A stretch of 33,285 bases of DNA from IMG/VR virus record IMGVR_UViG_3300043410_000643, positions 1 through 33,285 of that record. One strand, 5' to 3'. Shown one piece after another: positions 6,088 to 12,385 of this stretch (its first letter is position 1; the number at the start of each line of letters is the position of its first letter). The notes beneath the pieces are model-generated. The model saw only the letters and a program-made list of their open reading frames with translations, did no database searches and was not told the DNA's origin. Source of the DNA: a virus. Both the position numbers and the translations under genes were made by a program.

Positions 6088-6904
6088 TTTTCAGCTCCTG
6101 ACGCAAAGCAGCCAGTTTGGCTAATGTTTCCAAGGATGGTGCAGCAGCACGTTTGGCATCCTCTTCCAGTTTCACAAGGGCTGGGTCTTTTTCCTTGCTG
6201 CCCGGCACGGTGGTGGTGATAGCGTCATACTTGTTGACAGGTTGTTTAACCACTGCTATCTCGTACAGATCTTGCCAACTGCTGGTGATGGAGCGCTCAA
6301 GGATTGCCTGAACGTCTTGACCATCATTCTTAAACTTCTCAAGCTTATTGATCAACAGTTTGATCGCATAGTCTGTTGGCGGCTTCTTGATGCGCTTACG
6401 CATTTTGATGAACGCATCCCAAGTTTCTAAAGGTAACCAATCTGGAAAAACAACAGCAACGTCAGTTGCCTCTTTCTTTGGTTTATGGTTAGTGGTTAGT
6501 GGATAGTGGTTAGTGGTTGGTTGAACGTCCGTTGAACACGTGTTGGACTCTTGCTCAACATTAGGTGAACTATTCTTTAGCGCACGTTTTTCTGCTGATG
6601 CTTTTCCAGCTCGTTTTTTGCTGTTTATGAAGTCGTAGTACTCAGCAATGCCTTCTTCACATCGGTTGTTGATCCAATGTGTACCTTCTTCATTGAGAAC
6701 AAAGAATGTGTTTAAAAGCCAAGAAACCTTGTCCTTTTGATCTCTTGCACTGACGCGCATACTGAGCTGGTCGATGTTATTTTCAATAGGTCCTTCGGTA
6801 TCGTAGTAATACCAAATAAGCTTCATGTAGATGCCGACCTCTTCGTTAGTCAAAAACGAAGTGCTCTTGATGAAGTCACCAATGTGGTGCTGATAGTAGT
6901 GCAT
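6080..6904 (-). CDS. DUF1376 replication-initiation-like protein
   Basis: 274 residues from MHYYQHHIGDFIKST. Residues 1-100 show the DUF1376/YdaU pattern (HHIGDF, LTNEEVGIYMKLIWYYYDTEGPI, later HWINNRCEEGIAEY), found in phage replication proteins. A Thr/Asn/His-rich linker follows, encoded by the heptamer repeat at 6487-6521. The C-terminal domain, FPDWLPLETWDAFIKMRKRI through SSWQDLYE, resembles the helicase-loader or DnaT-like tails of such proteins. It probably begins phage DNA replication and recruits a helicase. An upstream in-frame start at 6943 (MFLSQ) exists but is less likely. Confidence 0.8.
   Translation of the reverse strand: MHYYQHHIGDFIKSTSFLTNEEVGIYMKLIWYYYDTEGPIENNIDQLSMRVSARDQKDKVSWLLNTFFVLNEEGTHWINNRCEEGIAEYYDFINSKKRAGKASAEKRALKNSSPNVEQESNTCSTDVQPTTNHYPLTTNHKPKKEATDVAVVFPDWLPLETWDAFIKMRKRIKKPPTDYAIKLLINKLEKFKNDGQDVQAILERSITSSWQDLYEIAVVKQPVNKYDAITTTVPGSKEKDPALVKLEEDAKRAAAPSLETLAKLAALRQELKNG
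6487..6521. repeat. Five tandem heptamers (GGTTAGT) inside the replication gene
   Basis: Reading the plus strand, five 7-base units follow each other: GGTTAGT, GGTTAGT, GGATAGT, GGTTAGT, GGTTGGT. Because 21 bases equal seven codons, the coded protein repeats TNH-type residues. Position within the replication-initiation gene recalls the lambda O gene, where origin iterons lie in the coding sequence; this parallel is inference. Confidence 0.75.
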
Positions 6905-7014
6905 TGTTCTCTCGCCTTTTAGGCTCCCTTGAGAAAGAAACAAGCGGCAGGAGAGGGAGTAACTCTTTTCGATCTGCTCATGACTTCAGACCTAGCCGTG
7001 TTTCGTAAATCATA
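6905..7014. other. Intergenic gap upstream of the DUF1376 gene
   Basis: 110 bases with no supported gene. On the minus strand a TATGAT hexamer occurs near 7009-7014 but no good -35 is spaced from it, so I do not call a promoter. A 20-codon frame starting ATGAGCAGATCG is present but shows nothing else to support it. Confidence 0.4.
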
Positions 7015-7188
7015 TCACGGGTTTGTGATGATCTGTGGTTTTTGTTCTTGATCTTGCAGTTGACCCACAAACTCCAAAAACATCTTGGCAAGAATGCTTG
7101 CACCAGAGTCTTCAGGTGCATCAGACACGATACGGATACCAAGGCTACCGTCTTCTTTGTCTGTCAGGATGATGTTGACTTCACTCAT
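7015..7188 (-). CDS. Small hypothetical protein, 57 residues
   Basis: An intact frame from MSEVNIILTDKEDG to a TGA at 7015. It has a beta-like head (VNIILTDKEDGSLGIRIV), an acidic turn with SDAPEDSGA, then one helix SILAKMFLEFVGQL and a Gln-rich end. The layout resembles small phage proteins that begin with a regular strand pair and end in a single helix. It fits the gap between the replication gene and the next small gene. Role unknown. Confidence 0.65.
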   Translation of the reverse strand: MSEVNIILTDKEDGSLGIRIVSDAPEDSGASILAKMFLEFVGQLQDQEQKPQIITNP

Positions 7189-7190
7189 GT

Positions 7191-7373
7191 TCAGAATTCC
7201 TTTGGGTTGTAGCCACGTTCATGCAAAAACTTGTCAATCAGCTTATGTACTAAGTTTTCTAAATGCTCAGGGACTCGACGTTCAACGTAAGTTGTTTTGA
7301 CTTTCTCTTCGCTTGGAGCGTATTGCGTAATCATTTGACCTTCGCATTTCACAGGGACTTCATGCAGATTCAT
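7191..7373 (-). CDS. Small hypothetical protein, 60 residues
   Basis: Start taken at MNLHEVPVKCEGQ because GGAG stands seven bases upstream; the longer frame reads through the DUF3310 gene in another frame and is not credible there. The C-terminal part VPEHLENLVHKLIDKFLHERG is an amphipathic helix. The start overlaps the DUF3310 gene end by 14 bases. No family recognised. Confidence 0.65.
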   Translation of the reverse strand: MNLHEVPVKCEGQMITQYAPSEEKVKTTYVERRVPEHLENLVHKLIDKFLHERGYNPKEF

Positions 7374-7668
7374 TTTTGTACTCCAATTCCAATAGCAATT
7401 CACAGTAGTGGATGACCTTACGGATGTCCTCTGCACCATTCTTTTCTTTGTGTCGGGTGATGTACTTGACGACATTGCCTTCACAGAATCCAAGCTTATT
7501 GGCATGGATGTAGACAATAGGCTGGATAGCCTTTGACTTGTAGTGTTGACCGCCTTCTTGGACGTCTAAAGCGGCTGCGGCAAACTCATAGTTTGTGTAG
7601 ATATAACAATCTTCGCATTTAGGATGATCTGAAGCTCCATAGTATTTGCATGTAGCGCACTTAGACAT
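7360..7668 (-). CDS. DUF3310 protein
   Basis: 102 residues. The core GGQHYKSKAIQPIVYIHANKL, then CEGNVVKYITRHKEKNG and DIRKVIHYCELLLE, is the DUF3310 signature (HY...P...GN.VKY..R...K.G..D..K). These are small phage proteins, sometimes labelled nucleotide kinases, without firm biochemistry that I know. An N-terminal CATCKYYG...CEDC pair may bind zinc, an addition to the core. It stands one base overlap (TAATG) after the MazG-like gene, grouping it with nucleotide metabolism. Confidence 0.85.
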   Translation of the reverse strand: MSKCATCKYYGASDHPKCEDCYIYTNYEFAAAALDVQEGGQHYKSKAIQPIVYIHANKLGFCEGNVVKYITRHKEKNGAEDIRKVIHYCELLLELEYKNESA

Positions 7669-8084
7669 TACTGCTCCTTCACGAAGATGCCTTCGGCGTT
7701 CATGTAGCCACGCCTATTTTTTATGGTTTCATACGCAGCTTCCAAGCAATCAGTCAGGTTGACATCCAGCAAGGCACAGATGTTGATCAGGCACACTACG
7801 GTGTCTCCAACAGCATCGATGGCTTCGTCCATGTCATTCTTCTTGAGTGCTTCCTTCAGTTCATCCAGCTCTTCAGCAGCTTTCTTCCATTGAGCAATGG
7901 GTGTGCTGTTTGGAATGATCTTCCGTGCTTCTGACCACTGGATGACCTTCATTTCGATTTCTGCGTAACTACTCATTTTTTTTTCCTTTTCAATAAATTT
8001 TTCTTTACCGAAGATTGCATCCCAGCGGTTTGCATAGTCTTCATTTGACACACTAAACGGACGAGGGTTTGATCCTTTGCTCAT
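7668..8084 (-). CDS. MazG-like NTP pyrophosphohydrolase with phage N-terminal extension
   Basis: 138 residues from MSKGSNPRPFSVS, with GGAG five bases upstream of that ATG. Residues 1-33 carry a short motif (SKGSNPRPF..SNEDYANRWDAIFG) often seen as a separate small phage protein. From about residue 37 (MSSYAEIE) the MazG-like fold begins: W50 region, then KAAEELDELKEAL (E71, E72, E75) and DEAIDAVGDTV (D90, D94) as metal-binding residues, ending GYMNAEGIF. It would hydrolyse NTPs or alarmone-related nucleotides. A second start with GGAAAA upstream of residue 37 could give the bare enzyme. Confidence 0.85.
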   Translation of the reverse strand: MSKGSNPRPFSVSNEDYANRWDAIFGKEKFIEKEKKMSSYAEIEMKVIQWSEARKIIPNSTPIAQWKKAAEELDELKEALKKNDMDEAIDAVGDTVVCLINICALLDVNLTDCLEAAYETIKNRRGYMNAEGIFVKEQ

Positions 8085-8121
8085 GCGTTCTCCAATAGCC
8101 AATCAATGATGATGCCAGCAA

Positions 8122-8307
8122 TCAAAAGCTCCATTTGCAATCCTGACTGATGCGATACGACAGCGCAACACCCCAAATCATGCCGAACAAAGCACAAGCG
8201 GTACGGTCAACACTTGACCATGTGCCAGCATCCCACGCAAAGTTAATGAACACAAACGTGAAATACGAAAGCACCCAAGAAATAGGAAAGCCGACCATGT
8301 ACTTCAT
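8122..8307 (-). CDS. Small two-helix membrane protein
   Basis: 61 residues. Hydrophobic segments MVGFPISWVLSYFTFVFI and CALFGMIWGVAL flank a short polar loop WDAGTWSSVDRTA, so two transmembrane helices are likely. It could act in superinfection exclusion or host membrane modification; this is a guess from location and size. Its ATG overlaps the stop of the Cro-like gene (ATGA). A 17-codon frame (MELLIAG...) overlaps its end and runs to the MazG-like start. Confidence 0.65.
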   Translation of the reverse strand: MKYMVGFPISWVLSYFTFVFINFAWDAGTWSSVDRTACALFGMIWGVALSYRISQDCKWSF

Positions 8308-8471
8308 GACTTCTCCTCAAACAGTTCTGGCATCTTCTCTTTGAGCTGATACAAACGCAGATCAGGAATCTTGCCGGTCTTCTTCCACTTGTAGATAGCA
8401 GGTGGCGTGACACCCAGCGCCTTGGAAACCTTGTACAAGGTTGTTTTCTTCATCAGTTGTTCTAAAGTCAT
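8304..8471 (-). CDS. Cro/YdaS-like helix-turn-helix regulator
   Basis: 55 residues beginning MTLEQLMKKT with AAGGAG four bases before the ATG. TLYKVSKALGVTPPAIYKWKKTGKIPDLRLYQLKE is the Cro/YdaS-type helix-turn-helix: helix 2 VSKALGV, turn TPPA, recognition helix IYKWKK, then a GKIPDLR loop. It is the first gene of the leftward block and faces the divergent rightward block. It most likely binds the intergenic region just upstream and sets the balance between the two blocks. Confidence 0.85.
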   Translation of the reverse strand: MTLEQLMKKTTLYKVSKALGVTPPAIYKWKKTGKIPDLRLYQLKEKMPELFEEKS

Positions 8472-8496
8472 ATAGCTCCTTGGTTAATGAAGCTGT

Positions 8497-8525
8497 ATAG
8501 TAAACCATCCGACAGCAATGATCAA
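8497..8525 (-). promoter_or_regulatory. Leftward early promoter
   Basis: Minus strand TTGATC (8525-8520) and TACTAT (8502-8497) with a 17-base spacer. The -10 differs from TATAAT at one base. It lies about 26 bases upstream of the regulator start codon and the AAGGAG site. It should drive the leftward gene block. Confidence 0.7.
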
Positions 8526-8540
8526 TTGATTTTTACTATT
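8497..8540. promoter_or_regulatory. Inverted TTTACTAT pair, likely operator
   Basis: ATAGTAAA (8497-8504) and TTTACTATT (8532-8540) face each other across about 27 bases. One arm overlaps the leftward -10 element and the other lies just upstream of its -35, so a dimeric regulator such as the adjacent Cro-like protein could repress this promoter. Not tested. Confidence 0.5.
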
Positions 8541-8552
8541 GAATCTGAAATC

Positions 8553-8583
8553 TTGATAGAAACAAATGTGTGGACACTAACAT
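8553..8583 (+). promoter_or_regulatory. Possible rightward early promoter
   Basis: TTGATA at 8553-8558 is followed after 17-19 bases by ACTAAC/TAACAT (8576-8583). The -35 is good and the -10 is weak. Its place between the operator pair and the first rightward gene is suitable. Confidence 0.35.
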
Positions 8584-8638
8584 TGGTTGATGTACATTAC
8601 TCCTACGCAAACAGCGTAATTCAATGAAAGGCAATGCA

Positions 8639-8788
8639 ATGAATAGTATTGAAGCGTGGCAACAGGGATACAGCGATGGCGTGAATGTCGCTGTACAGCA
8701 AATCAACAAATGGTGTGGTCTTGATTGCAAGACATTGGCGCAATTGATCGCTGCGATCAACCAGATCAAGGAGGTGGTACATGATTAA
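8639..8788 (+). CDS. Small hypothetical protein, first rightward gene
   Basis: 49 residues: MNSIEAWQQGYSDGVN, then helical VQQINKWCGLDC and KTLAQLIAAINQIKEVV. GAAAGGC lies upstream of the ATG. Its TAA falls inside the next gene. The W, Y, C content and helical pattern suggest a small soluble protein. First position after the control region suggests an immediate-early role, but nothing identifies it. Confidence 0.65.
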   Translation: MNSIEAWQQGYSDGVNVAVQQINKWCGLDCKTLAQLIAAINQIKEVVHD

Positions 8789-8984
8789 GGTAGACATGTT
8801 CTCTGGTCGCGTTTACGTAGAGACAGAAAACTTCAAGCAATCCAGCAGCGAGACATTTGTTAAGTGCGGTGACACATGGTTTGGTCAACACGGACAAATG
8901 ATTCAGCAACGCAGCGATGACCTGTTCAATTTGAACACAGGTGTCAGTTCTAACTGGGGCGATCCCTTCAAGGAAGAAGAATGA
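8781..8984 (+). CDS. Hypothetical phage protein
   Basis: 67 residues. Strand-rich head MIKVDMFSGRVYVETENF, then TFVKCGDTWFGQHG and an acidic tail DPFKEEE. GGAGGTGG lies just upstream of the start. It overlaps the previous gene by 8 bases and the next by 4 (ATGA). No domain recognised. Confidence 0.7.
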   Translation: MIKVDMFSGRVYVETENFKQSSSETFVKCGDTWFGQHGQMIQQRSDDLFNLNTGVSSNWGDPFKEEE

Positions 8985-9211
8985 GTTTCTATTTAAATAT
9001 CCAATTTCTCGGCGATGACTACTGTGATGTTGACATCGAGTACGACATCATTGATGGCGATGACTCTGTTGGCTTGCCAGTTGACTATGAGTTCTCAGCA
9101 ACCTATCAGGATGAACAAGGCAATGAAATCGACATCACAAACGACCTCACGGAAGAAGAAATCCAAGAAGTCTATGACGCAATCAAGAAAGACATGCGTG
9201 ATGACTATTAA
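8981..9211 (+). CDS. Very acidic hypothetical protein
   Basis: 76 residues with about a third Asp/Glu: FLGDDYCDVDIEYDIIDGDD, then EIDITNDLTEEEIQEVYDAI. Strong negative charge in a small phage early protein recalls DNA-mimic inhibitors of host nucleases or regulators, but no homology is claimed. ATGA-coupled to the gene before it. Confidence 0.7.
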   Translation: MSFYLNIQFLGDDYCDVDIEYDIIDGDDSVGLPVDYEFSATYQDEQGNEIDITNDLTEEEIQEVYDAIKKDMRDDY

Positions 9212-9386
9212 GGACCTGAACCCAACAACACGCTGCTATCCACGGACCATGCGGGAAGCTTTTCCGTTTGACTGCCCAGCAACCTTTGAGCATTACAAAC
9301 GTCCACGTAATAACAATTATGTTGTTTGGATTTTGATGTCGATTGCGATAATTGGAGTCTCAATTGCAATCAAGGTAATTTACTAA
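9201..9386 (+). CDS. Small single-pass membrane protein
   Basis: 61 residues from MTIKDLNPTTRCYPRTMREAF. The head RCYPRTMREAFPFD recalls a small phage protein motif (RTxxEAFP). The C-terminus VVWILMSIAIIGVSIAIKV is one transmembrane helix with three basic residues before it (YKRPR), so the head would face the cytoplasm. The longer open frame upstream in this register overlaps the acidic gene and is not used. Its stop overlaps the next ATG by one base (TAATG). Confidence 0.6.
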   Translation: MTIKDLNPTTRCYPRTMREAFPFDCPATFEHYKRPRNNNYVVWILMSIAIIGVSIAIKVIY

Positions 9387-9616
9387 TGGAATGGACAGAC
9401 AAATTTATGACTTGGGACTTGGCAACCAACAAGTACACAAGGCATATGGAATATGACGGTGTGAGACTCATACTGACATATCACCGGATCTATGACGAAC
9501 ACTTCGCTGTAGATCGGGTGCAGACAGTCGATGGCACAGACATCACCAGTTTGGTCAGAGACAGAGTAATTGAACGGTTGGAAAATATTATTGAAAGGTT
9601 ATCCAATGAAATCTAA
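9386..9616 (+). CDS. Hypothetical phage protein
   Basis: 76 residues from MEWTDKFMTWDLATNKYTR, using the TAATG overlap. The middle (YDGVRLILTYHRIYDEHFAVDRVQ) is strand-like and the end (VRDRVIERLENIIERL) helical. No recognised domain. It forms part of a run of coupled small rightward genes leading to the ERF gene. Confidence 0.65.
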   Translation: MEWTDKFMTWDLATNKYTRHMEYDGVRLILTYHRIYDEHFAVDRVQTVDGTDITSLVRDRVIERLENIIERLSNEI

Positions 9617-9809
9617 GAGCTGGATGGAACAGATCATCGAAGAATTTACAGACAGTGACAACCGCTACTGCGCGTACTGTCTCGTTCTCGAAGGTCATGG
9701 TGGCTGTGATTGTGATCAACGTGCATGGCGCACATTTGGTGAGCTGGACGAGGCAAGCCAAAAAGAGATCATCAGCCAAGAATTTGATTTAACCAAGGAA
9801 AAGCAATGA
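9606..9809 (+). CDS. Small Cys-rich protein, possible zinc binder
   Basis: 67 residues from MKSKSWMEQIIEEF, with GAAAGG upstream. Four cysteines are arranged as YCAYC...GGCDCD, compatible with a small zinc site, followed by an acidic helical end FGELDEASQKEIISQ. It overlaps the ERF gene by four bases (ATGA) and the previous gene by eleven. Function unknown; placement directly before the annealing protein is suggestive of recombination but not proof. Confidence 0.6.
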   Translation: MKSKSWMEQIIEEFTDSDNRYCAYCLVLEGHGGCDCDQRAWRTFGELDEASQKEIISQEFDLTKEKQ

Positions 9810-10417
9810 ACGTCTATCAAAAGCTCAACGAAGCCCGTGAACTTTTTCACGCCGCCCCCATCAAAAAGTCTGGCCTCAACAAGTTTGCTGGCTACAAATA
9901 CTTTGAGCTGGGTGACTTTGTGATCCCTGCACTGCAGATCTTTAAACATGTTGGCCTGACTTCGGTCATCCGATTCACAGCAGATCATGCGTTCATGGAG
10001 ATCGTGAACACTGAGAAGCCAGAAGAGAAGATTGTCATCAGTTCTCCTATGTCTACGGCTGCTTTAAAGGGCTGTCACGAGGTTCAAAACCTTGGGGCAG
10101 TACAAACATACATCCGCCGCTATTTGTGGGTTGCAGCGCTTGAAATCGTTGAACACGATGCGCTTGACGCTACAACAGGCAAGAAGGGCGATGGTCCAGT
10201 TATCACTCCGAAGGGCGACATCGGTAACGACATCCCTGACGATGAGAAAGAGTTTCTCAGTGAGATGGCAGCATCTTGCGAGGATCTGGTCAGCCAAGGC
10301 AAAGCCAAAGAAGCCAAGAACATGGTGGATGAAGCAGCGCTAGAAGCAGACCAAAAAGTGTGGTTGTGGGGTCAACTGACTTCCACTACCCGTAGTGCAA
10401 TTAAGAAAGCAGGTTAA
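9806..10417 (+). CDS. erf: ERF-family single-strand annealing protein
   Basis: 203 residues. The N-terminal 120 show the ERF pattern: LNEARELFHAAPIKKSG, NKFAGYKYFELGDFVIPAL, then VQNLGAVQTYIRRYLWVAALEI. ERF proteins bind single strands and anneal complementary phage DNA, aiding recombination and circularisation or concatemer repair. The C-terminal part is acidic and helical, as is usual for this family. Downstream lie an HNH nuclease and an SSB-like protein with which it would act. ATGA-coupled to the gene before it. Confidence 0.88.
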   Translation: MNVYQKLNEARELFHAAPIKKSGLNKFAGYKYFELGDFVIPALQIFKHVGLTSVIRFTADHAFMEIVNTEKPEEKIVISSPMSTAALKGCHEVQNLGAVQTYIRRYLWVAALEIVEHDALDATTGKKGDGPVITPKGDIGNDIPDDEKEFLSEMAASCEDLVSQGKAKEAKNMVDEAALEADQKVWLWGQLTSTTRSAIKKAG

Positions 10418-10421
10418 TTAA

Positions 10422-10865
10422 ATGGCAGCGCATCATGGCCTTCGTTATCACCCTTTGTACGGGCGTTGGAATGGAATGGTGCAACGCTGTCGTGACAAGA
10501 ATCATGTCGGATACGCCAAATATGGCGGTAAGGGAATCACAGTTTGCGAACGCTGGCTGAGTTTTCCAAACTTTCTGGCTGATATGGGTGAACCACCTGC
10601 TGGGGCATCAATTGAAAGAATTGATAACTCAAAAGGTTACTCACCAGAGAACTGTATTTGGGCTGACTCGTCAACTCAAATGCGGAACACCTCAAGAACC
10701 CGATTGATTGAGTTCAATGGAAAAACGCAATGCGTAACAGATTGGGCGAAAGAAATTGGAATTAAAGAAGCGTCACTAAGAGAACGTCTTGCAAAATGGC
10801 CTCTTGAACGTGCGTTAACACAATCTAAATCAATGAATCAAGGAATGAAAAATGGCAGAGTTTGA
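10422..10865 (+). CDS. HNH-type homing endonuclease
   Basis: 147 residues. YHPLYGRWNGMVQRC, YGGKGITVCERWLSFPNF, MGEPPAGASIERIDN and YSPENCIWADSSTQMRN follow the order seen in phage HNH homing-type enzymes; H10, W16, C23, C42, D68, N77 and C78 are likely zinc or active-site residues. The C-terminal segment CVTDWAKEIGIKEASLRERL is a helix-turn-helix (NUMOD-like) for DNA recognition. It is placed between the ERF gene and the SSB-like gene and overlaps the latter by 14 bases. Confidence 0.8.
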   Translation: MAAHHGLRYHPLYGRWNGMVQRCRDKNHVGYAKYGGKGITVCERWLSFPNFLADMGEPPAGASIERIDNSKGYSPENCIWADSSTQMRNTSRTRLIEFNGKTQCVTDWAKEIGIKEASLRERLAKWPLERALTQSKSMNQGMKNGRV

Positions 10866-11121
10866 CAATACTAATAGGGGTGTTCTTTTCAACAACAAAG
10901 ACAAGAAGACCCAAGACAGCCACCCCGACTACAGCGGCTCCATTAACTTTAATGGCGTTGACTGCTGGTTGAGCGGCTGGATCAAAGAAAGCAAAAATGG
11001 CAAGAAGTTCTTCTCGTTGTCTGTCAAACCTAAAGAGCAACAGGCTCGTCAGGTGAGCCAGCCCACAAGAAAAGCACCCCCCGTCGAAGATTTGGATGAC
11101 GGGTCAGATCTCCCCTTCTAA
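10852..11121 (+). CDS. SSB-like single-stranded DNA-binding protein
   Basis: 89 residues: MAEFDNTNRGVLFNNKD, then DYSGSINFNGVDCWLSGWIKESKNGKKFFSLSV and an acidic end LDDGSDLPF. The acidic tip with a final Pro-Phe is the signature of SSB-type proteins, where it recruits partners. The body is a compact five-strand-like module of the kind found in phage SSB replacements. It likely coats single strands for the ERF protein. No second domain is present. Confidence 0.75.
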   Translation: MAEFDNTNRGVLFNNKDKKTQDSHPDYSGSINFNGVDCWLSGWIKESKNGKKFFSLSVKPKEQQARQVSQPTRKAPPVEDLDDGSDLPF

Positions 11122-11139
11122 CTTGTAAAGGAAATTGAA

Positions 11140-11268
11140 ATGAAAAAAGTATTCGCTGTAATCGTCTTGTTCGCAACTACTGCTGCGTTCGCATCTTGCC
11201 CAACCTATGCCCCATACCGCTGTGTGGTTGGCATGAACGGCAAACAGATCTGCGGCTGCGGAATGTAA
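11140..11268 (+). CDS. Small secreted Cys-rich peptide
   Basis: 42 residues, too short for most gene callers. MKKVFAVIVLFATTAAFA is a clean signal peptide with a likely cut after AFA. The mature part SCPTYAPYRCVVGMNGK ends QICGCGM, with four cysteines that could form two disulfides in the periplasm. AAAGGAAATTGAA precedes the ATG. Function unknown; a periplasmic role (exclusion, envelope change) is possible. Confidence 0.7.
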   Translation: MKKVFAVIVLFATTAAFASCPTYAPYRCVVGMNGKQICGCGM

Positions 11269-11286
11269 AGAAACAGGGGAGTTAAC

Positions 11287-11571
11287 GTGCAATTAGATTT
11301 GTTCCTTGACTCCCCTCCCCTGATGAATCCAAATAAGAATCCAATGGCTCCAGATTGCTTCCGCGACTTCGATCAGTATGGTGAGTGGCTCAAACTAGCT
11401 CGTCTAGCAAAAGAGTCTTGCACTATCTGTGAAGATTGCACAGCACAATACAAAGCAAAGATGAAGGACAAAGGCTTGTGCCACGAACAATGGCATTCGG
11501 TCAATGTCTTAATGAATAGAACAAAGGTGTCAAATGTCAATATTTCAGAAATTCTTTCACCGCGCTCGTAA
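11287..11571 (+). CDS. Hypothetical protein with Cys cluster, GTG start
   Basis: 94 residues. The start is GTG, supported by GGGGAG five bases upstream; no ATG serves as well. MQLDLFLDSPPLMN leads to DCFRDFDQYGEWLKLARLAKE, then SCTICEDCTAQYKAKM and GLCHEQW, a CxxCxxC plus CH layout suitable for zinc or an iron-sulfur cluster. It overlaps the following gene by 38 bases. I do not assign a family. Confidence 0.6.
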   Translation: MQLDLFLDSPPLMNPNKNPMAPDCFRDFDQYGEWLKLARLAKESCTICEDCTAQYKAKMKDKGLCHEQWHSVNVLMNRTKVSNVNISEILSPRS

Positions 11572-11827
11572 GCTTGATCCAACGACAAGCCAAGAGGCAG
11601 CACAGTCAATCCAACAAACAGCCCCCATTCATATGCAACGTATCCATGAGTGCTTGCATGAGCATGGTCCGATGGGCAAAGACTCCATTGCTATGGCTCT
11701 TGATATGAATCCAAACCAAGTGTCTCGTCGTTTGCCAGAAATGCAATCAATGGGCTTGGTGACATTGACAGGCAAAACAGTGAAGTCAAACTCTGGTCGT
11801 CAAGAACGTGAATGGAAAGCGCTATGA
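11534..11827 (+). CDS. Winged-helix DNA-binding protein
   Basis: 97 residues. After a basic head, HMQRIHECLHEHGPMGKDSIAMALDMNPNQVSRRLPEMQSMGLVTLTGKTV is a winged helix: helix 1, helix 2 (KDSIAMALDM), recognition helix 3 (NQVSRRLPEMQSMG) and a wing ending in GRQEREWK. This resembles small MarR/ArsR-type phage regulators. Its start lies inside the previous gene; AAAGGTG stands upstream. Likely a regulator of phage genes, target unknown. Confidence 0.7.
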   Translation: MSIFQKFFHRARKLDPTTSQEAAQSIQQTAPIHMQRIHECLHEHGPMGKDSIAMALDMNPNQVSRRLPEMQSMGLVTLTGKTVKSNSGRQEREWKAL

Positions 11828-12051
11828 AAAATATTCCAGCCTTCCCAAACAACTTTCTTTCTGAAGACAGGCGTGGTATGACATTGCGTGATTACTTTGC
11901 TGCCAAGGCAATGGCTGTAATCATGCCAACAGTTGTTGAGATTCTGCAAAAGCAAGCAATGTCCACAGAAAAGACAGACCAGCTAAAGAATGGCGCGGCT
12001 GCTGCTTGTTATGGAATGGCAGACGCAATGCTGAAAGCGAGAGAACAATGA
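11824..12051 (+). CDS. Hypothetical protein with GMTLRDYFAAKAM motif
   Basis: 75 residues from MKNIPAFPNN, start chosen at the ATGA overlap. The GMTLRDYFAAKAM segment is a frequent motif in small phage proteins of unknown role. A helix with AAAACYGMADAMLKARE ends the protein. It is coupled at both ends by ATGA overlaps. Confidence 0.72.
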   Translation: MKNIPAFPNNFLSEDRRGMTLRDYFAAKAMAVIMPTVVEILQKQAMSTEKTDQLKNGAAAACYGMADAMLKAREQ

Positions 12052-12284
12052 AAAAACCAGTGAATGCTTTCCAATGGCGTGAGTACATTGCTGAAGAAAA
12101 AGCAAAGCAACCCAAGCAGCCTAATCGTGCAGACCCTGCAAAAGTAGCAGAAACAGTCTCACGTAACTTAGAAAAGAAAAGATTAGAACGTGCTGGCTTT
12201 GGCACTATCCCTTGGTTAGCCAAGAAGGATCACATGCTCAAGCCACGAGAGTTCATTGTCTACAGCAGGGCAGGTACAAAATGA
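12048..12284 (+). CDS. Basic hypothetical protein
   Basis: 78 residues from MKKPVNAFQWREYIAEEK, the start in the ATGA overlap. Lys/Arg-rich, with helices KAKQPKQPNRADPAKVAETVSRNLEKKRLER and a tail FIVYSRAGTK. A nucleic-acid-binding role would fit the charge, but no domain is seen. Confidence 0.65.
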   Translation: MKKPVNAFQWREYIAEEKAKQPKQPNRADPAKVAETVSRNLEKKRLERAGFGTIPWLAKKDHMLKPREFIVYSRAGTK

Positions 12285-12385
12285 TTGACAACATCCTGTC
12301 CATCATTGCTATGCTGGGTATGGGATCAATCATCGTAGGGCTGGTTGTGATAGCCCTATGCAAGTTCTGGAGCAACGATGACTAA
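12281..12385 (+). CDS. Small single-pass membrane peptide
   Basis: 34 residues, start in an ATGA overlap with the gene before and stop eight bases into the gene after. IDNILSIIAMLGMGSIIVG then LVVIALCKFW is one long hydrophobic helix ending in a short SNDD tail. Small peptides of this form occur in phage early operons; role unknown. Confidence 0.6.
   Translation: MIDNILSIIAMLGMGSIIVGLVVIALCKFWSNDD

Noticed and set aside
6924-6986. A 20-codon frame starting MSRSKRVTPS upstream of the replication gene
   Set aside because: No ribosome site and no family pattern; position alone is not enough.
6960-7020. Promoter with TATGAT upstream of the replication gene
   Set aside because: No -35 hexamer with acceptable spacing, so only noted.
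8081-8134. A 17-codon frame starting MELLIAG before the MazG-like gene
   Set aside because: Too short and mostly within the membrane gene; could be a coupling leader but has no separate support.
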